A stretch of DNA of 64,000 bases from Paracoccaceae bacterium (GCA_016124615.1 WGNF01000003.1:744001-808000); one strand, 5' to 3'; counted from the stretch's first letter, positions 16,847-27,463 are shown. The notes: generated by a model from the letters alone, not told the origin. A program made the numbers and translations.

Positions 16847-18534
16847 TGGAACTGATTGCCCAGAACATGGCCCCGATCATGTTCCTGTCGCTGATGGTGT
16901 TCCTGCTCATCGGCTACCCCGTCGCCTTCTCGCTGGCCGCCAACGGGTTGTTGTTCTTCTTTATCGGCGTCGAACTGGCGCCGATGTCGAGCGGCACGAT
17001 CTCGCTTGACTGGCCGCTGCTTTATGCGCTGCCGGAACGGTTCTGGGGCGTGATGTCGAACGAGACATTGCTGGCCATCCCGTTCTTCACCTTCATGGGC
17101 ATCGTGCTCGAACGCTCGGGCATGGCCGAGGATTTGCTGGAAACCATCGGCCAGTTGTTCGGCCCGGTGCGCGGTGGCCTCGCCTATGCGGTGATCGTAG
17201 TCGGCGCGCTCCTGGCCGCCACCACCGGCGTCGTCGCCGCCTCGGTGATCGCGATGGGGCTGATCTCGCTACCGATCATGCTGCGCTATGGCTATGACCG
17301 GCGGGTGGCGGCGGGGGTGATCGCGGCCTCCGGTACGCTGGCGCAGATCATTCCACCCTCGCTGGTGTTGATCGTGCTGGCCGACCAGTTGGGCCGCTCG
17401 GTCGGCGACATGTACAAGGGCGCGATGGTGCCGGGGATGATCCTGACCGGCATCTATCTGGGCTATGTCGTGGTGCTGTCGATCTTCCGGCCCAAGCTGG
17501 TGCCCGCCCTGCCGAAAGAGGCGCGCACGCTGGGCTCTGGCATCCTGTCGCTGCTGGTGACGCTGGCGATTGGCGGCGTGGTGTTCTGGTACGCCTCGGG
17601 CTGGCTGGCCGCCGGTCAGGGCGACAATGCGGGTATTCTGGCCGCGGCGCTTGCGATCATCGTGACCTATGTGCTGGCGCTGCTGGACCGGGCGCTGAAG
17701 ATCAACCTGATGTCGCGCCTCGCGCAGCAGGTGATCATCGTGCTGATCCCGCCGCTGGCGCTGATCTTCCTTGTGCTCGGCACCATCTTCCTTGGCATCG
17801 CGACGCCAACCGAGGGCGGCGCGATGGGCGCCGTCGGCTCGCTGGTGCTGGCCGCGGTCAAGGGGCGGCTGAACCTGACGGTGATCCGGCAGGCGCTGAC
17901 CTCGACCACGCGGCTGTCGTCCTTCGTGATGTTCATCCTGCTGGGCGCGCGGGTATTCTCGCTGACCTTCTACGGCGTGAACGGGCACCTGTGGGTGGAA
18001 CACCTGCTGACCTCGCTGCCCGGCGGCCAGATCGGCTTTCTGATCGTGGTGTCGCTTCTGGTGTTCGTGCTGGCCTTCTTCCTCGACTTCTTCGAGCTGG
18101 CCTTCATCATCGTGCCGCTGCTGGCGCCCGCCGCCGAAAAGCTGGGCATCGACCTGATCTGGTTCGGCGTCATCCTCGGCGTGAACATGCAGACCAGCTT
18201 CATGCACCCGCCGTTCGGCTTCTCGCTGTTCTACCTGCGCTCGGTGGCGCCGAAAGAGCCCTACCAGGACCGCGTCACCGGCAAGATGATGGCGCCGGTG
18301 AAGACCAGCCAGATCTATTGGGGCGCCATCCCCTTCGTGCTGATCCAGGTGGCGATGATCATCATCGTCATCAGCTTCCCCGGCATGGTGATGCGCTACA
18401 AGGGCCCGGCGGTCGACGTGACCAACGTCAAGATCGTGGTGCCGACGCTGCAACCGCTGGGCGGCGGGCTGGGCGGTGGCCTTGGCGGCGGGCTGGGCGT
18501 GCCGAACTTCGGGCCGCCACCAGCCGGAAACTGA
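16843..18534 (+). CDS. TRAP transporter large permease (DctM type)
   Basis: A 563-aa membrane protein of the DctM family with a dozen or more hydrophobic segments; ASGTLAQIIPPSLVLIVLAD and ATPTEGGAMGAVGSLVLAAV are the characteristic motifs. It is longer than the common 430-aa form because of an extra hydrophilic loop and helices near residues 220-300 and a C-terminal extension ending in a GGGLGGGLGGGLGVP tail, as in the mannitol/chloroaromatic-type subfamily. It starts at the ATG overlapping the small permease stop. It would drive uptake of 2-oxo acids if it works with TakP. Confidence 0.92.
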   Translation: MMELIAQNMAPIMFLSLMVFLLIGYPVAFSLAANGLLFFFIGVELAPMSSGTISLDWPLLYALPERFWGVMSNETLLAIPFFTFMGIVLERSGMAEDLLETIGQLFGPVRGGLAYAVIVVGALLAATTGVVAASVIAMGLISLPIMLRYGYDRRVAAGVIAASGTLAQIIPPSLVLIVLADQLGRSVGDMYKGAMVPGMILTGIYLGYVVVLSIFRPKLVPALPKEARTLGSGILSLLVTLAIGGVVFWYASGWLAAGQGDNAGILAAALAIIVTYVLALLDRALKINLMSRLAQQVIIVLIPPLALIFLVLGTIFLGIATPTEGGAMGAVGSLVLAAVKGRLNLTVIRQALTSTTRLSSFVMFILLGARVFSLTFYGVNGHLWVEHLLTSLPGGQIGFLIVVSLLVFVLAFFLDFFELAFIIVPLLAPAAEKLGIDLIWFGVILGVNMQTSFMHPPFGFSLFYLRSVAPKEPYQDRVTGKMMAPVKTSQIYWGAIPFVLIQVAMIIIVISFPGMVMRYKGPAVDVTNVKIVVPTLQPLGGGLGGGLGGGLGVPNFGPPPAGN

Positions 18535-18628
18535 GGGCCCGCGCACAAGGGCGTGAGCGTCCGCCGCCGGGCTCGCCCCGGCGGGCCCGGCCGCTACATG
18601 AGGCTCTGGCCCGCATGAAGAGGATGCC

Positions 18629-19234
18629 ATGCCCGGACTAGCCACCGTTTTCACGATCTTCGCCCTCAGCCTGCCAGCTGCCGCCCTTGCTCAGACGGCG
18701 CCGAGCTTCCACGTCAAGGGAACCGTGGTGACGGCAGACGCCACCAGCCTGACGGTTCAGGGCGAGGACGGGCAGACCGGCACCATCGCCCTGCCGGTCG
18801 GCTACCGTCTGGTCGGTGAAAAAACGGCCAGCCTCGCCGCGGTGAAACCCGGCGGCTTTGTCGGTATCGGCTCGATCCCCGATGGCAAGGGCGGCCAGAA
18901 CGCGGTGGAGGTGACGATCTTCCCGCCCGCGATGGCTGGCACCGGCGAGGGCAGCTATCCTTGGGCGCTGCGCTCCGATGGCACCATGACCAACGCCACC
19001 GTCGCGGCGACGGTCGCGGCGGCCGATGGGCAAAGCCTGTCGGTGACCTACAAGGGCGGCGCGCGGGTGATCGCCGTGCCGCCGGGCACGCCGGTCGTTG
19101 CCATCGCGCCGGCCACCCCCGCCGACCTGAAACCGGGGGCCAATGTCTCGGTGAGCGGAGCGACCGATGCCGCGGGCAAGCCGATGGCGAAATTCGTCGT
19201 CGTCGGGCTGAACGGTGCCGTGCCGCCGGTCTGA
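18629..19234 (+). CDS. Periplasmic DUF5666-like protein
   Basis: A 201-aa exported protein with signal peptide MPGLATVFTIFALSLPAAALAQ. The mature part has two repeated beta-rich OB-like modules (VKGTVVTADATSLTVQGEDG and VAATVAAADGQSLSVTYKGG), each followed by a region on stability and context-free binding loops. This resembles DUF5666-type domains. Function unknown. GAGGA precedes the ATG at 18629. It sits between the TRAP permeases and takP, and a bidirectional terminator follows it. Confidence 0.7.
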   Translation: MPGLATVFTIFALSLPAAALAQTAPSFHVKGTVVTADATSLTVQGEDGQTGTIALPVGYRLVGEKTASLAAVKPGGFVGIGSIPDGKGGQNAVEVTIFPPAMAGTGEGSYPWALRSDGTMTNATVAATVAAADGQSLSVTYKGGARVIAVPPGTPVVAIAPATPADLKPGANVSVSGATDAAGKPMAKFVVVGLNGAVPPV

Positions 19235-19262
19235 CGCCGCACCGGGCACCAAAGCGCAGAGA

Positions 19263-19291
19263 AAAGGCCCCGGACAATCTCCGGGGCCTTT
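19263..19291. terminator. Bidirectional rho-independent terminator
   Basis: A perfect 12-bp stem AAAGGCCCCGGA / TCCGGGGCCTTT with a 5-nt loop lies between the convergent DUF5666-like gene and takP. A/T runs on both sides let it serve both strands. Confidence 0.9.
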
Positions 19292-19314
19292 GTCGTTTCG
19301 GCGGTGCGGACGGC

Positions 19315-20732
<1,418 letters not shown>

Positions 20733-20761
20733 TTGACGCCCCCGGCGACCCGGCCTAATGT
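20733..20761 (+). promoter_or_regulatory. ilv promoter (TTGACG-N17-TAATGT)
   Basis: TTGACG at 20733-20738 and TAATGT at 20756-20761 with 17-nt spacing. Transcription would begin about 25 nt before the ilv leader peptide. Confidence 0.75.
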
Positions 20762-20791
20762 CCGCCGCGCAGCAGCAATGAGGACTTGGGG

Positions 20792-20839
20792 ATGTCGCGC
20801 ATTCTCGTACCAGTCGGGGCAAGGTGCATGGGCCGGTGA
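20792..20839 (+). CDS. ilvL: ilv leader peptide (attenuator peptide)
   Basis: A 15-codon reading frame, MSRILVPVGARCMGR, with GAGGA just upstream. Codons 4-6 are Ile-Leu-Val and codon 8 is Val, the three amino acids whose pathway the downstream enzyme begins. It lies between a promoter and a strong terminator in front of ilvB. This is the architecture of ribosome-mediated attenuation: low charged tRNA-Ile/Leu/Val stalls the ribosome on these codons and prevents termination. The peptide itself is not expected to have another function. Confidence 0.85.
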   Translation: MSRILVPVGARCMGR

Positions 20840-20870
20840 CGGACGCCTGATACCAAGCCCCATGCGCCCC
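20816..20870 (+). promoter_or_regulatory. Predicted antiterminator of the ilv attenuator
   Basis: GGGGC (20816-20820) and GCATG (20826-20830), separated by AAGGT, can pair with CATGC-GCCCC (20861-20870). This pairing captures the 5' arm of the terminator. A ribosome reaching the leader stop at 20837 would cover 20816-20830 and favour termination. Confidence 0.65.
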
Positions 20871-20893
20871 CGCCTGAAAGCCGGGGGCTTTTT
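20866..20893 (+). terminator. ilv attenuator terminator
   Basis: Stem GCCCCCG (20866-20872) / CGGGGGC (20882-20888), 9-nt loop, then TTTTT. It lies 45 nt upstream of the ilvB start codon and 27 nt after the leader peptide stop. Confidence 0.88.
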
Positions 20894-20938
20894 GTTGCAA
20901 GCAAGGACGAGCGCGAAGGATCGCAGAGGACGACGCCG

Positions 20939-22693
20939 ATGACCAAGACGATGACCGGGGCAAGGATGGTGGTGCAGGCCCTGAAGGACCAGGGCGTGGA
21001 GGTGGTTTTCGGCTACCCCGGCGGGGCCGTGCTGCCGATCTATGACGAGATCTTCCAGCAAAACGACATCCGCCACATTCTGGTGCGGCACGAACAGGGC
21101 GCGGTGCACGCCGCCGAGGGTTATGCCCGCTCGACCGGCAAGCCGGGCGTGGTGCTGGTCACCTCGGGCCCCGGTGCGACCAATGCGGTCACCGGCATCA
21201 CCGACGCGCTGATGGACTCGATCCCGCTGGTCGTGCTGACCGGGCAGGTGCCGACCTTCCTGATCGGCAACGACGCCTTTCAGGAGGCCGATACCGTCGG
21301 CATCACCCGGCCCTGCACCAAGCACAACTGGCTGGTGAAGGAAACCGACCGGCTGGCCGAGACGATCCATCAGGCGTTCCATGTCGCCATCTCGGGCCGT
21401 CCGGGCCCGGTGCTGGTCGACATCCCGAAAGATGTGCAATTCGCCACCGGCACCTATGTCGAGCCGCAGAAGGCCCGCGTCAGCCACTACCAGCCGCGGG
21501 TGAAGGGCGATGCCGACGCCATTGCCAAGCTTGCCGAGTTGATGGAAACCGCCGAGCGGCCGATCTTCTACACCGGCGGCGGCGTCATCAACGCGGGCCC
21601 CGAGGCCAGCCGCCTGTTGCGCGAACTGGTCGCGGCGACCGGCTTCCCGATCACCTCGACGCTGATGGGGCTGGGCGCCTATCCGGCCAGCGGCAAGAAC
21701 TGGCTGGGCATGCTGGGGATGCACGGGCTTTACGAGGCCAACCTTGCCATGCACGGTTGCGACCTGATGATCAACCTGGGTGCGCGGTTCGACGACCGCA
21801 TCACCGGGCGGGTGACCGATTTCAGCCCGCATTCGATCAAGGCGCATGTCGATATCGACCCGTCCTCGATCAACAAGGTGATCCACGCCGAGATTCCGAT
21901 CGTCGGCGATGTCGGCCTCGTGCTGGCCGACCTGCTGGCGGCCTGGACCGCGCGTGGCCGCAAGGTGAACCGCCCGGCGCTGGAAAAGTGGTGGGACAAG
22001 ATCGACGCGTGGAAGCGCGTCAACTGCCTTGCCTACAAGGGCTCGGACAAGATCATCAAGCCGCAATACGCGCTGCAACGGCTGGAGGCGCTGACCCGCG
22101 GCCGCGACCGCTACATCACCACCGAGGTCGGCCAGCACCAGATGTGGGCGGCGCAGTATCTGGGCTTCGAAGACCCCAACCGCTGGATGACCTCGGGCGG
22201 CTTGGGCACGATGGGCTATGGCCTGCCCGCCTCGGTCGGCGTGCAGATCGCCCATCCCGACGCGCTGGTGATCAACGTGGCGGGCGAGGCGTCCTGGCTG
22301 ATGAACATGCAGGAAATGGGCACCGCGATGCAGTTCCGCGCGCCGGTGAAGCAGTTCATCCTGAACAACGAACGGCTGGGCATGGTGCGCCAGTGGCAGC
22401 AACTGCTGCACGGCGAGCGCTATTCGCAAAGCTGGAGCGAGAGCCTGCCGGACTTCGTGAAGCTGGCCGAGGCGTTCGGCTGCAAGGGCATCCGCTGCGC
22501 CAACCCCGCCGACCTCGACGGCGCCATTCAGGAAATGCTGGACTACGACGGGCCGGTGATCTTCGACTGTCTGGTGGAAAAGCATGAAAACTGCTTCCCG
22601 ATGATCCCCTCCGGCAAGCCGCATAACGAGATGCTGCTGGGCGAAGCCTCGACCGAGGGGGCGATAGAAGGGGCTGGCGGCGCGCTGGTGTAA
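20939..22693 (+). CDS. ilvB: Acetolactate synthase, large (catalytic) subunit
   Basis: ThDP-dependent enzyme joining two pyruvates, or pyruvate and 2-oxobutyrate, in the first common step of Val/Leu/Ile synthesis. 584 aa. VFGYPGGAVLPIYD, the ThDP-activating Glu in VRHEQGAVHAAEGYAR, the central FAD-binding region and GGLGTMGYGLPASVG are typical of AHAS. The usual ThDP GDG motif reads INVAGEASWLMNMQEMGTA, that is AGE-x instead of GDG-S, a variant seen in AHAS large subunits of this group by my recollection. The ATG at 20939 follows AGAGGA. Expression is controlled by the attenuator; ilvN follows. Confidence 0.97.
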   Translation: MTKTMTGARMVVQALKDQGVEVVFGYPGGAVLPIYDEIFQQNDIRHILVRHEQGAVHAAEGYARSTGKPGVVLVTSGPGATNAVTGITDALMDSIPLVVLTGQVPTFLIGNDAFQEADTVGITRPCTKHNWLVKETDRLAETIHQAFHVAISGRPGPVLVDIPKDVQFATGTYVEPQKARVSHYQPRVKGDADAIAKLAELMETAERPIFYTGGGVINAGPEASRLLRELVAATGFPITSTLMGLGAYPASGKNWLGMLGMHGLYEANLAMHGCDLMINLGARFDDRITGRVTDFSPHSIKAHVDIDPSSINKVIHAEIPIVGDVGLVLADLLAAWTARGRKVNRPALEKWWDKIDAWKRVNCLAYKGSDKIIKPQYALQRLEALTRGRDRYITTEVGQHQMWAAQYLGFEDPNRWMTSGGLGTMGYGLPASVGVQIAHPDALVINVAGEASWLMNMQEMGTAMQFRAPVKQFILNNERLGMVRQWQQLLHGERYSQSWSESLPDFVKLAEAFGCKGIRCANPADLDGAIQEMLDYDGPVIFDCLVEKHENCFPMIPSGKPHNEMLLGEASTEGAIEGAGGALV

Positions 22694-22699
22694 GGCCGT

Positions 22700-22753
22700 G
22701 GGGGGCTGTCTGCCCCCCACCCCCCGAGGATATTTTTCAACGGAAGATGAAGG
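22700..22753 (+). repeat. Hairpin plus GGATATTT repeat between ilvB and ilvN
   Basis: GGGGGGC-TGTCT-GCCCCCC (22700-22718) is a perfect 7-bp hairpin. It is followed at once by a copy of the dispersed repeat (GAGGATATTTTTCAAC...GGAAGATGAAGG, 22726-22753). The element fills the 73-bp gap between the two subunit genes and could tune their ratio. Confidence 0.65.
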
Positions 22754-22766
22754 CAGAGGCAAGGCT

Positions 22767-23327
22767 ATGTCGGCACTGAAGATTACCAAGGGCGCGTCGA
22801 GCCATTCGGCCTACGACCTGCGCGACCCCCATGCGGATGTCATCGAGACCCATACGCTCGCCGTGCTGGTGGATAACGAAAGCGGCGTTCTGGCGCGGGT
22901 GATCGGGCTCTTTTCCGGGCGCGGCTACAACATCGACAGCCTGACGGTGGCCGAGGTCGACCACAAGGGCCACCTGAGCCGGATCACCATCGTCACCAGC
23001 GGCACGCCGCAGGTGATCGAGCAGATCAAGGCGCAGCTAGCCCGCATGGTGCCGGTGCACGAGGTCCACGACCTGACGGTCGAGGGGCCTTCGGTGCAGC
23101 GGGAACTCGCGCTGTTCAAGGTGGCGGGCACCGGCGAGCACCGGGTCGAGGCGCTGCGGCTGGCCGATATCTTCCGCGCCAGCGTGGTCGACTCGACGCT
23201 GGAAAGCTTCGTGTTCGAGATCACCGGCACCGCCGAGAAGATCGACGCCTTCGCCGAACTGATGCGCCCCTTGGGCCTGCGCGAGATCGCGCGCACCGGG
23301 GTGGCGGCACTGGCGCGCGGCGCCTGA
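22767..23327 (+). CDS. ilvN: Acetolactate synthase, small (regulatory) subunit
   Basis: The 186-aa regulatory subunit that stabilises the catalytic subunit and confers valine feedback inhibition. The ACT domain is at residues about 28-100: HTLAVLVDNESGVLARVIGL, GYNIDSLTVAEVD and SRITIVTSG. The C-terminal ALS small-subunit domain follows (SVVDSTLESFVFEITGT). The ATG at 22767 has GAGGCAAGG upstream. It lies 73 bp after ilvB and is presumably on the same transcript, with a repeat/hairpin between. Confidence 0.97.
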   Translation: MSALKITKGASSHSAYDLRDPHADVIETHTLAVLVDNESGVLARVIGLFSGRGYNIDSLTVAEVDHKGHLSRITIVTSGTPQVIEQIKAQLARMVPVHEVHDLTVEGPSVQRELALFKVAGTGEHRVEALRLADIFRASVVDSTLESFVFEITGTAEKIDAFAELMRPLGLREIARTGVAALARGA

Positions 23328-23357
23328 TCGCGGGCGCCGCACCGACAAGGGGGAAAA

Positions 23358-23386
23358 TTTCGCGCCCGTCGTCAGGGCGCGGGAAA
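23358..23386 (+). terminator. Hairpin after ilvN
   Basis: TTTCGCGCCC / GGGCGCGGGAAA with one bulged G and a 7-nt loop, about 30 nt after the ilvN stop. There is no proper U-run, so this is only a possible terminator. Confidence 0.4.
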
Positions 23387-23538
23387 TCCGTTTGCGGCCG
23401 GGCCGATTCCGACTATCCAAAAGCGTGCCGACTCTGCCGCCGCCCGCGCCGGGCGCCGGGACAGCCAGAGGGCGGCATGGGTCCGGCGGGACCGGGGGCT
23501 GTCCCTGCCCGTCCGATGAGGAAAGGTTTGGCACGGAT

Positions 23539-24192
23539 ATGCGAATGGGAATGAACATTCTTGCGGCGCTGGTAACGGCGGGCGGGCTGGCGTTTGGCCT
23601 GGCGGGCACGGCGCAGGCCGAGACGAATTCGACAATGACCACCTGCAGCACGCAGTACAAGGCCGACAAGGCCGCGAACAAGGTGCCCGCCGGGCAGACC
23701 TGGTCGCAGTATTATTCGGCCTGCGCGGCAAAGCTGAAGGCCGATGCGGGCGGGTCCACCACAACGACGGCGACCACCACCGCCACCACCACGACCACCA
23801 CCGCCGCGGCGGATGACAGCACGGCCACGGGCGGCAACACCACGATGGCGACCTGCAGCGCGCGCTACAAGGCCGACAAGGCGGCGAACAAGGTGCCGGA
23901 AGGCCAGACCTGGCCGAAATACTACTCGGCCTGCGCGGCCGACCTGAAAGCCGCGAGCGCCGACGAGGCCAACCCGCCGGAGCCGAGCAAGGTTGACACC
24001 TCCACCACTGTCGCCACCGCCGACAAGAACGGCAAACCCTACACCCCCGGCCAGATCGCGGCGCACAAGCGGATCAAGGAATGCGGGCAGATGTGGCAGA
24101 CCGACAAGGCGGCGAACAAGATCCCGACCGGGCAGACCTGGCCGAAATACTGGAGCGCCTGCAACACCAAGCTGAAAGCGGCCGGGAACTGA
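23539..24192 (+). CDS. Secreted protein with three Cys-x25-Cys repeats (PsiF-like)
   Basis: A 217-aa exported protein: signal peptide cleaved after GTAQA (residue 27), then three copies of a 27-residue unit, C36-C62, C106-C132 and C182-C208. Each contains YKADKAANK or QTDKAANK, then P-x-GQTW and SAC. A Thr/Ala-only linker (residues 73-95) separates units 1 and 2. Each unit probably closes one disulfide. The layout recalls PsiF repeats of phosphate-starvation proteins, but the residues differ and this is not certain. The start at 23539 is one of three nearby Met codons. The pst operon lies just beyond the next gene. Confidence 0.7.
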   Translation: MRMGMNILAALVTAGGLAFGLAGTAQAETNSTMTTCSTQYKADKAANKVPAGQTWSQYYSACAAKLKADAGGSTTTTATTTATTTTTTAAADDSTATGGNTTMATCSARYKADKAANKVPEGQTWPKYYSACAADLKAASADEANPPEPSKVDTSTTVATADKNGKPYTPGQIAAHKRIKECGQMWQTDKAANKIPTGQTWPKYWSACNTKLKAAGN

Positions 24193-24194
24193 GC

Positions 24195-24629
24195 ATGGCC
24201 ATTGACGTACAAGACATGATCGCCAGCGTCTCGGGCAAGGCGAACATCGACCCCACGGCGGCAGAGACCGCCGTCGGGACGATCTTCTCGATCTTTCAGC
24301 ACGAGGCCCCGGCCACCGAGGTCGGCGCGTTGTTCGCGGCCATCACCGGCGCCGCCGATCTGGCGACGCGCTACGACGTGACGGCAGCGCCAGCCGCGGG
24401 CGGCGGGCTGTTCGGCGCGCTGGAAGGCGCTTTGGGCGGCATGATGGGCGGCAAGATCGCGCCGCTTCTGCACGGGATCGAGCGGCTGAAGGCCACCGGC
24501 CTCAGCGTCGCGCAGATCGAGCAGGCGGGCATGGCGCTGATCGCCGAGGCCAAGGGCGCGGCGGGCGGCGATCTGGTGCAGACGCTGGTCAGCTCTGTCC
24601 CCGGCCTTGCGGGCCATATCGGCGCCTGA
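24195..24629 (+). CDS. Hypothetical helical protein, 144 aa
   Basis: A 144-aa protein with no signal peptide, mostly helical and Ala/Gly-rich. A flexible Gly-rich centre (AAGGGLFGALEGALGGMMGG) resembles that of DUF937/DUF2780-like bacterial proteins, though I could not assign a family. The ATG lies 2 nt after the stop of the triple-repeat protein, so the two genes are co-transcribed. A strong terminator follows. Confidence 0.65.
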   Translation: MAIDVQDMIASVSGKANIDPTAAETAVGTIFSIFQHEAPATEVGALFAAITGAADLATRYDVTAAPAAGGGLFGALEGALGGMMGGKIAPLLHGIERLKATGLSVAQIEQAGMALIAEAKGAAGGDLVQTLVSSVPGLAGHIGA

Positions 24630-24646
24630 TCGGGCCGCACAAACAG

Positions 24647-24676
24647 AAAGGGCGGGCGCCGCGGCGCCCGCCCTTT
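24647..24676. terminator. Bidirectional terminator between the hypothetical gene and pstB
   Basis: A perfect 14-bp stem AAAGGGCGGGCGCC / GGCGCCCGCCCTTT with a minimal loop. A-rich and T-rich flanks allow use from both strands. Confidence 0.88.
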
Positions 24677-24697
24677 GTAATTCAGCGACCGCGTGCC

Positions 24698-25540
24698 TCA
24701 GCCGAAGCGGCCGGTGACGTAGTCGTTGGTGCGCTGCTGCTTCGGCGCGGTAAAGATCGTCTCGGTCTTGTCGAACTCGATCACGTCGCCCAGGTACATG
24801 AACGCGGTGAACAGCGAGGTGCGCGCGGCCTGCTGCATGTTGTGCGTCACGATCGCGATGCAGTAATCCGAGGCGAGCTTGCCGATCAGGTCTTCGATCT
24901 TCGCGGTCGAAATCGGGTCGAGCGCCGAGGCAGGCTCGTCGAGCAGCAGCACCTCGGGCTTTACCGCCACGGCGCGGGCGATGCACAGCCGCTGCTGCTG
25001 ACCGCCCGAAAGGCCGAGGCCGGACTGGTGCAGCTTGTCCTTCACCTCGTCCCACAGCGCGGTTTCGCGCAGCGCGCTTTCCACCCGGTTGTTCATCTCG
25101 GCCTTCGAGATCTTCTCGTACAGCCGGATGCCGAAGGCGATGTTTTCATAGATCGTCATCGGGAACGGCGTCGGCTTCTGGAACACCATGCCGACCTTGG
25201 AGCGCAGGCGGTTCAGGTCTTCCGAGTTCGACAGGATGTTGCGGCCGTCCAGCAGCACTTCACCGGTCACCACCTGCCCCGGATAGAGGTTGTACATCCG
25301 GTTGAAGACGCGCAGCAGCGTGGACTTGCCGCAGCCCGACGGACCGATGAAGGCGGTCACGGTCTTGTCGCGCAGTTCCAGGTTGACGCCTTTCAGCACC
25401 TCATGGCCGTTCTGGTACTTGAAGTGCAGGTCTTTCACCTGCAGCTTCACCGGGTTCAGCGTGTCGGCCTGCACGAAGTTGGCGGCCTGGGCCTGCAACT
25501 CGAAGCCGTGGGTCGGGGTTTGGGCGTCGGGCATGTTCAT
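24698..25540 (-). CDS. pstB: Phosphate ABC transporter ATP-binding protein
   Basis: The 280-aa ATPase of the high-affinity phosphate importer. Walker [10 protein letters not shown] is at residues 66-74, the signature is [14 protein letters not shown], Walker B is [12 protein letters not shown] and the switch His is in [11 protein letters not shown]. The N-terminus carries about 30 extra residues before the ABC domain. GGAGAGGGAT precedes the ATG at 25540. It is the last gene of pstSCAB and is followed by a terminator. phoU and phoB, which commonly follow, are absent here. Confidence 0.97.
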   Translation of the reverse strand: MNMPDAQTPTHGFELQAQAANFVQADTLNPVKLQVKDLHFKYQNGHEVLKGVNLELRDKTVTAFIGPSGCGKSTLLRVFNRMYNLYPGQVVTGEVLLDGRNILSNSEDLNRLRSKVGMVFQKPTPFPMTIYENIAFGIRLYEKISKAEMNNRVESALRETALWDEVKDKLHQSGLGLSGGQQQRLCIARAVAVKPEVLLLDEPASALDPISTAKIEDLIGKLASDYCIAIVTHNMQQAARTSLFTAFMYLGDVIEFDKTETIFTAPKQQRTNDYVTGRFG

Positions 25541-25551
25541 ATCCCTCTCCT

Positions 25552-26388
25552 TCAGGACGAGCGGCGCCCGGCAAGACTGCGGGCAATGATGTTGAGGGCG
25601 AGGATCGCCACGGTGATGATCAGCGCGCCGCCCCAGGCAAGGCGCTGCCAGTCGTCATAGGGGCTCATCGCGAACTGGAAGATGACGACCGGCAGGTTCG
25701 ACATCGGCGCGTTCAGGTCGGTCGACCAGTACTGGTTGTTGAGCGCGGTGAACAGCAAGGGCGCGGTTTCGCCCGACACCCGGGCGATGGCCAGCAGCAC
25801 GCCGGTCAGGATGCCGGAGCGCGCCGAGCGGTAGATCACCATCGTCATCGTCTTCCAGCGCGGCGACCCCAGCGCGGCCGAAGCCTCGCGCAGCGCGTTC
25901 GGCACCAGCGCCAGCATGTCCTGCGTGGTGCGGTTGATGACCGGCAGCGCGATCACCGCCAGCGCGATGGCGCCCGACCAAGCCGAGAAGTGGCCGAAGG
26001 GCACCACGAAGGCGGCGTAGATGAACAGGCCGACGATGATCGAGGGCGCCGACAGCAGCACGTCGTTGATGAACTTCGCCGCCTCGCCGATCTTCGATCC
26101 GCCCGAGTATTCCGACAGGTAGGTGCCCGCCATGATACCGATCGGGGTGGCGATCACCACCGCGAGCAAGGTCATCACCAGCGAGCCGAAGATAGCGTTG
26201 GCAAGCCCGCCGTCAGATCCCGGCGGCGGCGTCATCTTGAGGAAGATCGACGGGCCCATCGCGCTCAGCCCGTTCCAGAACAGCGTCCAGAGGATGGCGG
26301 CCAGGAAGAACAGACCGAAGGCGGCGGCGGCGACCGACAGGCCGATGGCGACCCGGTTGGTGGTGTAGCGGCGCGTGGCAATCGACAT
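25552..26388 (-). CDS. pstA: Phosphate ABC transporter permease
   Basis: A 278-aa inner-membrane permease with six hydrophobic helices. [20 protein letters not shown] starts the permease core, and [20 protein letters not shown] is the EAA loop that contacts PstB. It pairs with PstC to form the channel. GAGGG precedes the ATG at 26388, 10 nt after the pstC stop; pstB follows after 11 nt. Confidence 0.96.
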   Translation of the reverse strand: MSIATRRYTTNRVAIGLSVAAAAFGLFFLAAILWTLFWNGLSAMGPSIFLKMTPPPGSDGGLANAIFGSLVMTLLAVVIATPIGIMAGTYLSEYSGGSKIGEAAKFINDVLLSAPSIIVGLFIYAAFVVPFGHFSAWSGAIALAVIALPVINRTTQDMLALVPNALREASAALGSPRWKTMTMVIYRSARSGILTGVLLAIARVSGETAPLLFTALNNQYWSTDLNAPMSNLPVVIFQFAMSPYDDWQRLAWGGALIITVAILALNIIARSLAGRRSS

Positions 26389-26398
26389 GGCGGATCCC

Positions 26399-27376
26399 TC
26401 AGAACTTTTCGGTGCGGCCGAGCAGCCACTTCGCGAAGGCGAGCACGCTGAACGTGATGAAGAACAGGATCAGACCGAGCGCAACAAGGCTTGACGTGTA
26501 AAGCCCTTCGGTCGCTTCGGCAAACTCGTTGGCGATGGAGGCCGAGATGGTCGTGGCGGGCGACAGCAGCGAGGCCGCGATGCGGTGCGAGTTGCCGATC
26601 ACGAAGGTCACCGCCATCGTCTCGCCCAAGGCGCGGCCAAGGCCGAGCATGATGCCGCCGACCAGGCCAAGCCGGGTGTAGGGGATGATGATGTGGCGCA
26701 CGACTTCCCAGGTGGTCATGCCCATGCCGTAGGCCGACTCGCGCAGCATCACCGGCACGGTGTTGAACACGTCGCGCGTCACCGAGGTGATGAAGGGCAG
26801 GATCATGATGGCCAGCACGATGCCCGCGGTCAGCAGGCCGATGCCATAGGGCGCACCGCTGAACAGGATGCCGATGCCGGGCAGTTGCCCCAGCGTGTCG
26901 GTCAGGAACGGCTGCACCGACGTCTGCATGATCGGGGCCAGCACGAAGAAGCCCCAGAGGCCGTAGATGATCGAGGGGATGCCGGCCAGCAGCTCGATGG
27001 CGGTGCCGATCGGGCGGCGCAGGGGCTGCGGACAAATCTCGGTCAGGAAGATCGCGATGCCGAAGCTGACCGGAATGCCGATCACCATCGCGATGGCCGA
27101 GGTTACCAGCGTGCCGTAGATCGGCGCGGCGGCCCCGAAAATCTCTTTCGCCGGGCTCCAGCGTTCGTTCCAGATGAACGGCAGCCCGAAGGCGCGGATG
27201 GCCGGCAGCGCGTCGATCAGCAGCGAGATCAGAACGCCGAGCAGCACCACCACGACCAGCGTGGCCGAAGCCCAGGTGAGGTTGACGAAGATCGCATCCT
27301 GACGGCGAAGGCGGCGGGCGAAGGCCTCGTCGCTGGGGCTGACCCCCGGGGCGGAGGCTGCGTCGGTCATGGCCAT
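26399..27376 (-). CDS. pstC: Phosphate ABC transporter permease
   Basis: A 325-aa membrane protein with a first helix at about residues 35-58 and the binding-protein-dependent permease core. [20 protein letters not shown] and [20 protein letters not shown] (EAA loop) identify PstC. A second Met codon two residues in is an equally possible start. It lies 88 bp after pstS and partners with PstA. Confidence 0.96.
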   Translation of the reverse strand: MAMTDAASAPGVSPSDEAFARRLRRQDAIFVNLTWASATLVVVVLLGVLISLLIDALPAIRAFGLPFIWNERWSPAKEIFGAAAPIYGTLVTSAIAMVIGIPVSFGIAIFLTEICPQPLRRPIGTAIELLAGIPSIIYGLWGFFVLAPIMQTSVQPFLTDTLGQLPGIGILFSGAPYGIGLLTAGIVLAIMILPFITSVTRDVFNTVPVMLRESAYGMGMTTWEVVRHIIIPYTRLGLVGGIMLGLGRALGETMAVTFVIGNSHRIAASLLSPATTISASIANEFAEATEGLYTSSLVALGLILFFITFSVLAFAKWLLGRTEKF

Positions 27377-27463
27377 GTCTTATCAACCCATGCGTGTTCT
27401 TTGGTTCGAAGAAGGATGGGCAGAGAGATCCCTGCCCATCCCGAAGCTAGTGCGTGACCGGGG

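Noticed and set aside
23758-23810. ACC-rich simple repeat resembling a minisatellite
   Set aside because: It encodes the Thr/Ala linker of the secreted triple-repeat protein and is in frame; codon-level low complexity explains it.
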